A stretch of 64,000 nucleotides of DNA from Ahaetulla prasina (taxonomy: Eukaryota; Chordata; Lepidosauria; Squamata; Colubridae), in NCBI RefSeq assembly GCF_028640845.1, contig NC_080546.1:82994757-83058756 (forward strand). Direction: 5' to 3'. Of this stretch, positions 30,210-41,274 are shown in pieces. The position numbers were made by a program, and so were the translations under genes. Position 1 is the stretch's first letter; each line of letters opens with the position of its first letter. A model generated the notes under the pieces. It saw nothing but the letters and a program-made list of their open reading frames with translations, did not search any database and had not been told where the DNA came from.

Positions 30210-30684
30210 ACTTTGCACCAGTCTTAGACTGGGAATCTAACTACTTTCGAAAGCCTGAGAAACAGGGAAATACTTGGTCAAATATTATTAACTTGGAACT
30301 TTTACACATACTTCCATTTTTTTTTAAATGACTATCCTCTTCCTCCTGTCCCTCAGACAGTTATGAGCAGAAGAATTAAGAAATCTCTGGTCCAGCAGAT
30401 GTAACAGGTAAATTGGATGCTAAAGTGTCAAATTTTTGAGATTTCTGTAACCTAGCCTCCTTTCCATCTCACTTATTATAATTTCTTTGAGGGATACCTT
30501 TTTCAACAGGTGTCTTTGAGAAAGTTTGAGGCCGGCTTTGCTTACCCTGTATAATTATGGAAAGACCGAAATAGAATGGGACTCGAGGACTGCCATTTAA
30601 TTTTGGCCTGAGACAACGGTGATGTAGAGGACTCAGACTGGAATGGGGCAACTCACCATGACCAACTCACCATGACCTACTTAC
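30210..30684. other. Unique sequence, no gene seen
   Basis: Nothing recognised. Confidence 0.45.
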
Positions 30685-30890
30685 AGATCTTACAGATTAA
30701 CAGAGTTGGAAGGGACCTTGTAGGTCATCTAGTCCAACCCCCACCCAAGCAAGAGACCCAGCACAATTTCTGACAGATGGCAGTCCAATCTCTTCTTGAA
30801 AGTCTCAAGTGATGAAGCTCCCACAACTTCTGAAGGCAACTTCTGTTCCACTGGTTGATTGGTCTCACTGTCAGAAAATTTCTCCTTATT

Positions 30891-31396
30891 TTTTTTATAT
30901 ATATAAAAAAAGTTTTATTTCCATTTTCCAATAACATATTCAATGTACAGTCTCTTATTCAACATTAATCATTAACTTTCATTTGTTACTTATTCGGGCC
31001 TGCTCAGCTACCACTTCCTTCCTTAACACAACCTTTCCTCTTCCCTTCTCTACCTTCTTCTACTTTCTCCATCCTTCCTCTCTTTCACTTTTCTACTTCC
31101 TCTCCTCCTTCCCCACTCCTCTCTTCCCCCCTTTCTAACCCTCTCTCTTTCCCCTTTCTTCTTCCTCTCCTTTCCCCCTCTTCTACCTCTCTCTTTTCCT
31201 ACCTACTTTCTTCCTTCACTCTCTCTACTCCTCTCTCCCTTTCCATTCCCTTCTGAAATGGCAGCTGAGCAGCCCCAATTTCATTTCAAATTATTCAAAT
31301 TATTTCTATTTTTTAATTACGTATCTTCAATCATTCCTGTACATTAATAATCCTTCATCTTCCACCCCCTCCTCCTCCTCCTCCTCCTCCCCCAAA
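30891..31396 (-). mobile_element. L1 3' untranslated end inserted in CR1
   Basis: Poly(T) with AAAGTTTTATTTCCATTTTC at left (inverse of a poly(A) signal and tail) and a long pyrimidine-rich tract, the inverse of the L1 purine tract seen at 26160-26330. AAAATTTCTCCTTATT occurs at 30875-30890 and 31397-31412, a 16-bp duplication. Confidence 0.92.
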
Positions 31397-31399
31397 AAA

Positions 31400-31651
31400 A
31401 TTTCTCCTTATTTCCAGGTTGAATCTCTCTTTGTTCAGTTTCCATCCATTATTCCTTGTCGGGCCTTCAGGTGCTTTGGAAAATATCTTGACCCCCTCCT
31501 CTCTGTGGCAGCTTCTCAAATATTGGACAACTGCTATCATGTCTCCCCTGGTCCTTCTCTTTACTAGACTAGCCATGCTCAGTTCCTGCAACCATTCTTC
31601 ATATGGTTTAATCTCCAGTCCCCTAATCATCCTGGTTGCTCTTCCCTGCAC
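31400..31651 (-). pseudogene. CR1 ORF2 C-terminal remnant
   Basis: MQGRATRMIRGLEIKPYEEW, LRSCHREEGVKIFSKAPEGP and NKERFNLEIRRNF are the CR1 C-terminal region. The chain is cut at RRNF by the L1 tail and resumes beyond it as RRNFLTVRPINQWN near 30890. It is dead. Confidence 0.85.
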
Positions 31652-31990
31652 TTTTTCTAGAGTCTCAAACTTTTTTTTTAATAGTCTGGTGACCCAAACT
31701 GAATGCAGTATTCTAGATATAATCTTACTAAGGCTTTATAGAGTGGTATTAGTACCTCATTTTGATTGTATCCCTCTGTTAATGCATTTTAGGATTGCAT
31801 TGGCTTTTCTGGCTGCTGTCACACACTGCTTGCTCATATTTAGCTGGTTGTCCACTAATACTCCAAATCTCTCTCACAGTTACTGCTATTCAGCCTGGTT
31901 CACCCAGTCTATAGGTGAACTTTTGGTTTTTCTTGCATAAGTGTAAGACTTTACTTTTCTCTACGTTGAATTTCCTTTCCTTCCCACACT

Positions 31991-32288
31991 TGTTATGGGG
32001 CAACTTCCCACCGGACAGTTCAACAAATACAAAAGTTACATAAACCTGAATGGAACCGTGGCCAATAATAATACAATAGAGACAACCCAGAAATGCAAGA
32101 GTGGCAATAATTTGGATGGAAAAATGATTACCAGTAATAAAAGTAACTGAATGAAACAATTAATACAGCATGGAATTGTTCCACGGCAAGTTGTCCTGCG
32201 GCTTATTGGCTGTGGCATGTTGTCCGTGGCAACTTGTCCTAGACCCAAGTCAGATCATTAAAAGAGACAATGATAATTGATATATACT
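31991..32288. other. Unassigned sequence
   Basis: It contains repeated words GGCAACTTCCCAC, GGCAAGTTGTCCTGCGG, GGCAACTTGTCCTAG that may be a decayed repeat. Nothing is classified. Confidence 0.4.
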
Positions 32289-32298
32289 AGTATTCTTT

Positions 32299-32860
32299 CA
32301 TACTTAGACTACAGCCAAGAAATTAAAAGACGCTTGCTCCTGGGGAGGAAAGCCATGGCAAAGCTAGACAGCATTCTAAAAAGCACCCTGCCAACAAAAG
32401 TGCATATAGTCAAGGCTATGGTTTTCCCAGTTGCAATGAATGACTGTGAAAGTTGGACCATAAGGAAGGCTGAGCGCCAAAGAATTGAAGACTTTGAACT
32501 CTGGGGCTGGAGAAAGACTCCTGCGAGTCCCTTGGACTGCAAGGTGAACAACCGGTCAGTCCTAGAGGAGATCAACCCTGACTGCTCTTTAGAAGGCCAG
32601 ATCCCGAAGATGAAACTCAAATCCTTTGGCCACCTAATGAGAAGGAAGGATTCCCTGGAGAAGAATCTAATGCTGGGAATGACTGAGGGCAAAAGAAGAA
32701 GGGGATGGCATAGAACGAGGCGGCTGGATGGAGTCACTGAAGCTGTAGGCGTGAGTTTAAATGGACTCCAGAGGATGGTAGAGGACAGGAAGGCCTGGAG
32801 GAATGCTGTCCAAGGGGTCACAATGGGTCGGACATGACTTTGAAACTAACAAGAAGAACA
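32299..32860 (+). mobile_element. BovB (RTE) LINE, 5'-truncated
   Basis: It codes for the BovB ORF2 end and finishes GGGTCGGACATGACTTTG with AAC/AAG-rich tail. AGTATTCTTT (32289-32298) and AGTATTCCTT (32861-32870) form a 9-of-10 duplication. BovB is abundant in squamates and known for horizontal transfer to ruminants. Confidence 0.93.
32313..32837 (+). pseudogene. BovB ORF2 C-terminal remnant
   Basis: EIKRRLLLGRKAMAKLDSIL, LPTKVHIVKAMVFPVAMNDC, ESWTIRKAERQRIEDFELWG, FGHLMRRKDSLEKNLMLGM and RMVEDRKAWRNAVQGVTMGR match the post-RT region of BovB as I know it, with no stop for about 175 codons. The catalytic RT and endonuclease domains are missing. Relatively young but not autonomous. Confidence 0.92.
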
Positions 32861-32871
32861 AGTATTCCTTA

Positions 32872-33685
32872 AGATGCATAGATAGACATGCCTGTTCAAG
32901 TCCTATTAATGCATTCTTGGCAGGCAGGCAAATAGGACACAAACATAAATAGGGAACATTTTCCCCACTTTTTCAGATACCGAATATGAACAGCAGGTGG
33001 TCTGTATGAATAATATATGAAGTTGATATATTTTTACAATAGTATAGGCCCTTCTCCATTAATCTAGTCTTTATAATAGGCCCGTAGATGTCTTTGCATC
33101 CCTAAAGAAATTTACGTTCTGATGAAAAATGCAAAAACCAAAGCTGTGTAAAGGGACTACCACCGGATCTTATTTCTCCTTGCTCTTTCCCTAGTTATCT
33201 CAAGGTCGTTGTGTTAGAATAACAGTGGGTTGCCTGCAATCTTCTCCATATCAAGGTGGGTTTGTTTCATTTTAAATAATGCGCTTCAAGTTTTCCAGGC
33301 TTTGCAAGTTATCTTTCTTCCCCTTTTGCCTTGTGGGTGTATAAAACGGAAAGCAATTCCCTTTACATTCAGACCATCCTTCAATGTGTGAATGCTTGGT
33401 CCGCTTTCATCAACATTCTAGACTAGTTCTATGCTCTGCTGTTGGGTTGGGTGAAAGAAAGCTGTTCCTTATTGTGACTTGGAAGTAAGCTGCCTTGGGA
33501 AGTAAATGATAATTGGACCCTCTTCAAGTCATTGGTATTGTTTGTTGGGTTTCCCATTGCACTTTGGATCTCTTACACGATTCCTTCTTTCCAGTAATCT
33601 GAATCTATTCCTTGATTAACCATCAGGTTATTTTTAACATGACAGAAACAACTACTACTTCTTCTTCTTCTTTTTTCTTCTTCTT
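32872..33685. other. Unique sequence, no gene seen
   Basis: No repeat recognised except a TTC-rich stretch at about 33655-33690. Confidence 0.5.
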
Positions 33686-33689
33686 TTTT

Positions 33690-33937
33690 TTTTATTTACA
33701 TTTATATCCCGCCCTTCTCCGAAGACTCAGGGCGGCTTACAGTGTATAAGGCAATAGTCTCATTCTATTTGTATATTTACAAAGTCAACTTATTGTCCCC
33801 CCAACAATCTGGGTCCTCATTTTACCTACCTTATAAAGGATGGAAGGCTGAGTCAACCTTGGGCCGGGCTTGAACCTGCAGTAATTGCAGGCTGCTGTGT
33901 TCTAATACAGGCTTCTAACAGCCTGAGCTATTCTGGC
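33690..33937 (-). mobile_element. SINE S3
   Basis: The inverse S3 tail (ATTTATATCCCGCCCTTCTC, hairpin) and body (TTTACCTACCTTATAAAGG, AAGGCTGAGTCAACCTTGG) reach the head at about 33930 (GCCTGAGC). A few bases near the B box are deleted. Confidence 0.85.
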
Positions 33938-34175
33938 TCTTCTTCTTCTTCTTCTTCTTCTTCTTCTTCTTCTTCTTCTTCTTCTTCTTCTTCTTCTTCT
34001 TCTTCTTCTTCTTCCTCCTCCTCCTCCTCCTCCTCCTCCTCCTCCTCCTCCTCCTCCTCCTCCTCCTCTTCTTCTTCTTCTTCTTCTTCTTCTTCTTCTT
34101 CTTCTTCTTCTTCCTCTCCCCCTCCCCCTCCTTCTTTTTCTTCTTCTTCTACTCCTCCTACTCCTATTCCTCCTA
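33938..34175. repeat. (TTC)n-(TCC)n-(TTC)n array
   Basis: TTC from 33938 to about 34013, TCC to about 34067, TTC to about 34112, then degenerate CTCC/TCC to about 34175. The plus strand is all pyrimidine for most of this length and nearly mirror symmetric. Confidence 0.95.
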
Positions 34176-34194
34176 CTCCTACTCCCATGAGGTT

Positions 34195-34614
34195 CGTTGC
34201 AAGACTTTAATAAAACAACTGTCCCTTTGGACTGAAGACAAGACAGTGAAGAGTAGTTGAAATGGTCAACTATTGGGGGTCAAAAACATTTGACATAGAC
34301 TTCATGCCTTTCACTAATTTTGTTATTTTATCCCGGTAAAAGTAGATAAAGAGCCAGACTGGAGAAGGGAAGGTAATTTTCCAGATGAAGTACAGAAAGA
34401 ACACCCTTCTTAGATAAAGATTCTGTAACATTCTTACTAGAATAGCAAAAATATACTATATAGGAAAACAGTGAAAAAAAATAGATGATGATGGTGATAT
34501 CACACTATTAATGTTTTCATTTTATATCAATATTTCTAAACAGGTCATATTTATAAAATTTCACATTAAATTAAATATGAAATTTCATATTAAATATTCA
34601 TATTTAAAAGACAA
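34195..34614. other. Unique sequence
   Basis: AT-rich. ATTAAATTAAATATGAAATT and similar self-complementary stretches occur at about 34560-34610. No gene. Confidence 0.45.
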
Positions 34615-35125
34615 CAGTGAAAATATTTGCAGACCCCTCGCATCCTGGACATAAACAGTTTCAACTTCTACCCTCAAAACGACGCTATAGAGCACTGCAC
34701 ACCAGAACAACGAGACACAAGGACAGTTTTTTCCCAAACACCATCCCCCTGCTAAATAAATAATTCCCTCAACACTGTCAGACTATTCACTAAGTCTGCA
34801 TTACTATTAATCTTCTCATCGTTCCTATCACCCATCTTCTCCCACTTATGACTGTATGACTGTAACTTTGTTGCTTGTATCCTTACGATTTATATTGATA
34901 TTGTTTCCTAGTATGATTCGATTGCTTATTTGTAGCCTATGATTATCATTAAGCGTTGTACCTTATGATTCTTGACGAATGTATCTATTTATGTACACTG
35001 AGAGCATATGCACAAAAGACAAATTCCTTTTGTGTCCAGTCATACTTGGCCAATAAAGAATTCTATTCTATTCTATTCTATTCTATTCTATTCTATTCTA
35101 TTCTATTCTATTCTATTCTATTCTA
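34615..35125 (+). mobile_element. LINE-A, 5'-truncated, with ORF end and tail
   Basis: It starts in the ORF end (GACCCCTCGCATCCTGGACA, coding PSHPGHK-type sequence), passes TAATTCCCTCAACACTGTCA, and ends in TTGGCCAATAAAGAATTC and a TTCTA array. A TGCC/TGTC/TTTC-rich run follows at 35128-35186. Confidence 0.9.
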
Positions 35126-35249
35126 TTGTCTGCCTGCCTGCCTGCCTGCCTGCCTGTCTGTCTGTCTTTCTTTCTTTCTTTCTCTCTATTCTATTTCCTA
35201 AGTATCTGCTTGCTAGGAGGAATATTATGTTTATATTTAAACTTTAAAA

Positions 35250-35518
35250 GGGCCTCTTGTGGCTCAACAGGCTAATGCAGTCTGTTATTAACACAGCTGC
35301 CTGCAATTACAATTACTGCAGGTTCAAGTCCCACCAGGCCCGAGGTTGACTCAGCCTTCCATCCTTTATAAGGTAGGTAAAATGAGGACCCAGATTGTTG
35401 GGGGGGCAATACAAATTGAGTTTGTATATAATATACAAATGGATGAGACTATTGCCTTACACAATGTAAGCCGCCCTGAGTCTTCAGAGAAGGGCAGGAT
35501 ATAAATTCAAATTAAAAA
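35250..35518 (+). mobile_element. SINE S3
   Basis: GGGCCTCTTGTGGCTCAACA, GGTTCAAGTCCCACC, GAGGTTGACTCAGCCTTCC and the 3' hairpin with an A-rich tail. Confidence 0.9.
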
Positions 35519-35554
35519 AAAACTGAGATGCTGGTGCCAGCTCCCTTCTCCAAG

Positions 35555-35843
35555 ATTTATACATGCACCAAGACAAATTCCTTGTGTGTCCAATCACACT
35601 CGGCCAATAAAAAATTCTATTCTATTCTATTCTATTCTATTCTATTCTATTCTGTTCTGTTCTGTTCTGTTCTGTTCTGTTCTGTTCTGTTCTGTTCTGT
35701 TCTATTCTATTCTATTCTATTCTATTCTTCGATTCGGTTCTGTTCTATTCTATTCTATTCTATTCTATTCTATTCTATTCTATTCTATTCTATTCTAATT
35801 ATTCTGTTCTATTCTGTTCTGTTCTGTTCTATTCTATTCTATT
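35555..35843 (+). mobile_element. LINE-A tail with mixed TTCTA/TTCTG array
   Basis: ATGCACCAAGACAAATTCC and CGGCCAATAAAAAATTC are followed by about 225 bases of TTCTA with a central block of TTCTG and smaller mixed blocks to the right. Confidence 0.9.
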
Positions 35844-36143
35844 TGTTAAATATTTAAATCTATTATATACTTTTCAAAATGAGCTGACAAAAACATATTG
35901 CTTTGACGACTTCCAAAGTAGGCAGACGGCTTGATACCCACAGATAGTGGATATCAAGTGCGAGATACTTTGCTTTATACCGATATATTTTAAGATTCAG
36001 AGTTCAGCTGCTGCATGAAAAGTATGCCAATTAAAATGTTGATCTGGTTAAGATACTGTGGGAAAAAAACCACAGATTTCAAACTTCCTCAGTTGAATGC
36101 TTACTAAAGATTTACTTTAATTAATTTACTTTAATTACTAAAG

Positions 36144-36345
36144 ATAAGGGGCGTGCATAAGAGCACAAACATGCCTATCGTTCCTGTCCTATTGTTTCCT
36201 GTCATTATATCCAATTAATATAGTTATTACATTCTCATACTTATATATATGCTTATATATTATATAGCTACTTTCATGCTTATGCTTATATATACTGTTG
36301 TGACAAAAATAAATAAATAAATAAAATAAAAATAAATAAAGATGA
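36144..36345 (+). mobile_element. LINE-C 3' end
   Basis: AAGGGGCGTGCATAAGAGCA and CGTTCCTGTCCTATTGTTTC lead to TGTTGTGACAAAAATAAAT and the AAAT tail. Confidence 0.85.
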
Positions 36346-36599
36346 TAAAATAGGTGGCGTTGTTGTTATTACCCTGGAGGAGCAGTTGTTGATTAAAAAA
36401 AAAAAGATTATAGTTGGTTGGAAGGAACACATCTTTATTTCAAAGCTGATTAGAAGGACTTTTCCTGAACATGATATCAGGCAATAGAGATTGATCAAAA
36501 ACAAAAAACAAAAAATCTGAATAGATCATTTTATGGAAGAAAACAACTTTTTTTTTTCTGGAGTAAGTTTTATATAGCCAACTGCTTTGCAATGGAATA

Positions 36600-36787
36600 T
36601 TATTGATATATTGACCATCATTTGTGTTGTAAATGTTGTACCTTGATGAAGGTATCTTTTCTTTTATGTACACTGAGAGCATATGCACCAAGACAAATTC
36701 CTTGTGTGTCCAATCACACTTGGCCAATAAATATTCTATTCTATTCTATTCTATTCTATTCTATTCTATTCTATTCTATTCTATTCT
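36600..36787 (+). mobile_element. LINE-A 3' end
   Basis: TATTGATATATTGACCATCA, GTACACTGAGAGCATATGCA and TTGGCCAATAAATATTC with a short TTCTA array. Confidence 0.88.
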
Positions 36788-36854
36788 ACAATCTTAAAAA
36801 TGCTGTTTTCAGAGAAATTTGGACATTTTATAATCATCAAGAACCATGATTGCC

Positions 36855-37272
36855 CTCAAGGTTAGCAAAGATGTTTAAAGATAAATCTGCAAAACGCTGG
36901 AAATGTCACCTGATACCTGGTTCGTACTGCCGTATGTTGTGAGCATGTCAAAAAGAAGAAAAAAATGGACAAAAATTACATACATGGCTGGAAACAATGA
37001 CAAAACAACATATAGACTTGCAACCAGAGACATTTTTGTTGGGCATTTTACCAGACAAGTATAACAAAGGGACTGTATATTTGATTTTACCTGTACTGAC
37101 TGCACTGAGAATAGTGTTTGCGCAACAATGGAAAAGTGAAGAGATCCCAACAGGTGAATATATGATTAGAAAAATATTAGAATGTGCAGAAATGGATAAA
37201 CTAACACTTATGTCAGGCCTGGAAACCATATTAGACTTTAGGTTTCCAGACGCTGCCACATTTTTCTCCTGA
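36855..37272 (+). pseudogene. L1 ORF2 C-terminal remnant
   Basis: The open part from 36997 encodes 91 residues with PETFLLGILPDKYNKGTVYL, LTALRIVFAQQWKSEEIPT and LECAEMDKLT. Upstream, in another frame, LAKMFKDKSAKRWKC is the zinc-knuckle region. This is the end of L1 ORF2. RT and endonuclease domains are gone. The segment after the stop is listed separately. Confidence 0.82.
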
Positions 37273-37690
37273 GGGGAGGAGGGGGGGTTGTGGGGTATGG
37301 TAACATTCTTCAAGCATTCAAGGTCGGATGGCGTTCACGTCTGCAGGAAGAGTGGCAAGAAGATGCTCGAGTGAACTGGGAGAACGTGGGACCATGTGAC
37401 CATCAAAGGGGTCAGGGGGGTGGGACTTTTGGGGTTTGTATAACTGGGGAAACGAATCCGGAACTTCAGTTTTGGGAATTGCACTCATCGCGTGCCAGTC
37501 TCCTCATGCTAGTAAAGAACTTTGAGAAAAAACAAAAAATGCCTTTGAGTTTCTTTTACGCAGAGGGGTATTTCTGGAACCTTGACAACTTACAATTAAG
37601 GGGGGAAAAAGAAACTGAATGTTTTTTGAACTGGGACCTATTTTATCAACGGCTCGCTGACAAAAACGGGAGCTAGAAACAGGGAAAAGT
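37273..37690 (+). repeat. Segment following L1 ORF2, shared with 7321-7690
   Basis: It starts with a G-rich run (GGGGAGGAGGGGGGGTTGTG) as L1 3' untranslated regions do. It then continues into sequence aligned with 7321-7690. A 128-residue frame crosses it. I cannot decide between 3' untranslated region and a fused element. Confidence 0.5.
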
Positions 37691-37849
37691 GTGAAAAGAT
37701 CAGCGATATAAGGAAGATAGGCTAACTTGGATAAATAAATAGCATGATCACTACTGTTGTTAACATTAATATAATTGATATTGATGCAATGAATATTGTT
37801 GTAAACACTTTGATTAGTATTTTCTAAAAATGATTTGTACTCAGACAAC

Positions 37850-38093
37850 CAGAGGTGGTATTCAGCCGGTTTGGACCAATTCGCCCGAACCGGTAGCGGC
37901 CCGGCTCTATGCAATCCTATTTAGGCACATTTTTAGGCGGGGCACATGCACAGAAGGTGCGCACGCCAGCAAAGCACATGCACGGAAGGCTGGAAGCATG
38001 TGTGGATGAGGTGTGTGTGAATAAAGCACGCACCACATACACACACGCTCACATTTGCGAACCAGTAGGGAAAGTAAGTGAATACCACTCCTG
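37850..38093. mobile_element. hAT MITE (ACCGGTTC family), complete with perfect TSD
   Basis: CAGAGGTGGTATTCAG at left and GTGAATACCACTCCTG at right are inverse. CAGACAAC is present at 37842-37849 and at 38094-38101, identical 8 of 8. It is 244 bp long and non-coding. This copy anchors the hAT assignment of the family. Confidence 0.92.
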
Positions 38094-38575
38094 CAGACAA
38101 CACACTGTTCAACTGAAACTGGAATTTTCGTATGTTAAAATAAATAAAATAAAAACTTCTCACCAAAAACAAAAAAACCAACCTATAATTACAGAACTGT
38201 AGAGTTGCCACATACCTTTATTTCTCTATATCGGTCTACAATTCAAATCAAGTTAAACCTGATTCTGGAAAGAGGGAAAAACTGTATTGCTTTTAAATGT
38301 CGGCATCCTAATCATTCAATTGTCAAGTCAACTTGATTCCATGGTCAACTTGAAAAGAAGTGCAATAACTCCTACTTTTTAAATAAATGTAAATGGATAG
38401 AAAGGCTGAGCGCCAAAGAATTGAGGGCTTTGAACTCTGGTGCTGGAGAAGACTCCTGCGAGTCCCTTGGACTGCAAGGTGATCCAACCGGTCAGTCCTA
38501 GAGGAGATCAACCCTGACCACTCTTTAGAAAGCCAGATCCTGAAGAGGAAACTCAAATACTTTGGCCACCTAATT

Positions 38576-39232
38576 GAACAACTTGTAACTAACAGTACAA
38601 GACTAAACAACTGCCTTGACCTCATCTTCTGCAACAACACCAATACCATTTATGGACTACAAATAAGAGAACCCTTTTCCAACAGTGATCATTGCATGAT
38701 TGACTTCCGTCTTAATATACGTCGTCACTTAAATCGTCATATCAATAGCATTCCCATCTACAACTTCAAAAAAGCCAATTATGACCTTATAAACAATGAT
38801 CTTTCATCTCTGGACTGGCTAAATCTGTTCTCATCCTGTATAACTGCTGAAGACCACTATAGAGTTTTCCTACTCGAAATCAACAGAGTCATCAAACTAT
38901 ACGTACCCCAAACTACCACCAAGATTAGGAAAAGCAAACTACCCATATCAATAAACAAGCTTCAATCTAAAAAAAAATCCCTCTGGAAAAGAAACAAAAA
39001 GGGCTATGTAGCAAATTTTAAAAATCGCTACAGAACTATATGCAACCAAATAAAAACCAAATGCACGAATTACCACACCAAGCAAGAAGAGGATCTTCTG
39101 CGCACTAATTCCAGTCGTGCCTTCTATAATTTTGTCAACAACAAGCTTAAAGACTCTAGATCCATGCCACCACTAAAAGATTCTAACGGCAATGAATACA
39201 ATAACGAAGTAACTAAAAGCAAACCTCTTTAA
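38576..39232 (+). pseudogene. LINE-C ORF2: endonuclease end and N-terminal RT region
   Basis: The frame opens with LNNCLDLIFCNN and FSNSDHCMIDF. SDH is the conserved catalytic histidine motif of apurinic-type LINE endonucleases. A linker follows (KLQSKKKSLWKRNKKGYVA, LLRTNSSRAFYNFVNNKL). The frame breaks near 39220, after which the protein continues in another frame. Confidence 0.82.
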
Positions 39233-40834
39233 CAAATTCTTTGGCTCAGTTTTTGTCAACAGTGATGGCACATATCCCACATTTCCAAATCGTACAAGCA
39301 ATGCGTATGACGACTTAACAAATATAGATTTTACAGAAGAAAATGTTGGTAAAGCTCTTTGTAACATGAAACCATCTCTATCCATTGGACCTGATGGACT
39401 TTGTGCTTACTTCTTAAAAAAACTCTCTAGTAATTTAGCAGAACCCCTAAGTATAATTTTTAATAAAACTTTCACAACCAGTTCCCTTCCCAATCTCTGG
39501 TCACTAGCCACAGTCATTCCAGCTTTCAAAAAAGGCGACCCCAGCTTAATTGATAATTATAGACCAATCTCCCTATGTTGCATCGCCTGCAAAGTAATGG
39601 AATCCATCATCAACCAATCCATTACCTTGCACTTAGAAATACACAACCTTCTCTCAAATAAACAATTTGGCTTCAGGAAAAATTATCATGCAATTTACAA
39701 CTTCTCCACTGTAAAAACCTATGGACTTCAAATCTTGATCTAGGTAAATCAATAGATGCAATATACATAGACTTCTGTAAAGCTTTTGACTCAGTAGTAC
39801 ATGATAAACTTCTCCTAAAATTAAAATCCTATGGCATTTCAGGACTCTTACACAACTGGATATCTGCTTTTCTGTCAAACAGACAACAAATATTTAAAAT
39901 TGGTAATGCTCTATCAAATCCTGTTCCTGTCAAGAGTGGTGTTCCTCAAGGTAGCGTTCTTGGACCAACTCTCTTTATAATATACATAAATGATCTTTGT
40001 GATCATATCTCAAGTAACTGTGTTCTCTTTGCTGATGATGTCAAACTTTTCAACACCACTGACAATACATCCACAATTCAAAAGGACCTTGATCATCTAA
40101 CTGCTTGGTCTCAAATTTGGCAACTACAAATCTCAACCAGTAAATGCTCAGTCTTGCATATTGGAAGAAAGAACCCAATCACAAAGTACATGCTTGATGG
40201 ACATTGCCTCGCAGATGACCCCCACCCTGTCAAAGACCTTGGAGTTTTTACATCTAACGATTTAAGTTCCAAAGCCCACTGCAACTATATAGCAAAAAAG
40301 GCTCTAAGAGTTGTTAACTTAATTCTACGTAGCTTCTTTTCAAAAAACACCATGCTACTGACCAGAGCATATAAAACATTTGCTAGGCCAATTCTTGATT
40401 ACTGTTCTCCTGTCTGGAACCCATACCATATATCTGATATCAACACAGTTGAGCGTGTCCAAAGGTATTTTACGAGAAGAATTCTCCACTCCTCCGAAAC
40501 TAATAAAATACCTTATTCCACCAGACTTGATATCCTGGGTCTAGAAAACTTGGAACTTCGTCGCCTTCGGCAGGACCTGGATTTAGCTCATAAAATCATC
40601 CGTTGTAATGTCCTTCCTGTCAATGACTTCTTTAGTTTCAATAACAATATCACAAGAGCTACCAACAGATTTAAACTCAATGTCAACCGCTCCAGTTTAG
40701 ATTGCAGAAAACATGATTTCTGTAACAGAATTATATACGTATTACCTGACTCTGTGGTTTCTTCTCATAACCCCAAAAGCTTTATTCAAAATCTATCCAC
40801 GGCTGACCTCAACACTTTCCTAAGAGGACTCTAA
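39233..40834 (+). pseudogene. LINE-C ORF2: reverse transcriptase and C-terminus, frameshifted
   Basis: RT motifs in order: SIGPDGLCAYFLKKL, IPAFKKGDPSLIDNYRPISL, then after a frameshift near 39740 YIDFCKAFDSVVHDKLL, SGVPQGSVLGPTLF and the catalytic box LFADDVKLF. The C-terminal region is 40154-40834 (LLTRAYKTFARPILDYCSPV, INTVERVQRYFTRRIL, ADLNTFLRGL). All catalytic RT motifs are readable, with only two frame breaks. A short deletion lies before LPDSVVSS. Confidence 0.88.
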
Positions 40835-40935
40835 GGGGCGTGCATAAGAGCACAAACGTGCCTACCGTTCCTGTCCTATTGTTTCTTCCCCTATATATAT
40901 ATATATGTTTATAGTACCTTGTTTCTCCTCATATA

Positions 40936-41060
40936 TATTTTATTTATTTATTTATTTTGTCACAACATCATACAAAAAGATTATATAATATATACACATA
41001 TAAACATATATAGGAAGAAGAAAAGAAAAACAATAGGACAGGAATGGTAGGCATATATAT
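40936..41060 (-). mobile_element. LINE-C tail inserted in LINE-C
   Basis: (TTTA)n, TTTTGTCACAACATCATAC and CAATAGGACAGGAATGGTAG form an inverse LINE-C 3' end placed within the 3' region of the larger copy. Repeated TTTATAGTACCTTGTTTCTC words follow at 41065-41140. Confidence 0.7.
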
Positions 41061-41138
41061 ATGTTTATAGTACCTTGTTTCTCCTCATATATGTTTATAT
41101 ATATATATGTTTATAGTACCTTGTTTCTCCTCATATAT

Positions 41139-41141
<3 letters not shown>

Positions 41142-41234
<93 letters not shown>
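41142..41234. repeat. (TA)n array
   Basis: Pure TA, about 46 units. Imperfect TA/GATATAATATA continues to about 41270. Confidence 0.95.
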
Positions 41235-41235
<1 letters not shown>

Positions 41236-41274
41236 TATAATATATATATATTAGATATAATATATATATATTAG

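Larger units (their letters stand above)
30685..31990 (-). mobile_element. CR1 LINE split by an L1 tail
   Basis: CR1 sequence at 30685-30890 (inverse 3' end, GTTGGAAGGGACCTTG and AGTCCAACCCCC) continues at 31397-31990 with ORF2 and its upstream part. The break carries a duplication, so a single CR1 was interrupted. Confidence 0.9.

Noticed and set aside
32277..32837. Open 186-codon frame as a functional gene.
   Set aside because: It is the C-terminal part of BovB with target duplications at both sides. The start codon lies in flanking DNA.
33928..34188. 86-residue glutamate-rich ORF.
   Set aside because: It is a translation of the (TTC)n/(TCC)n array.
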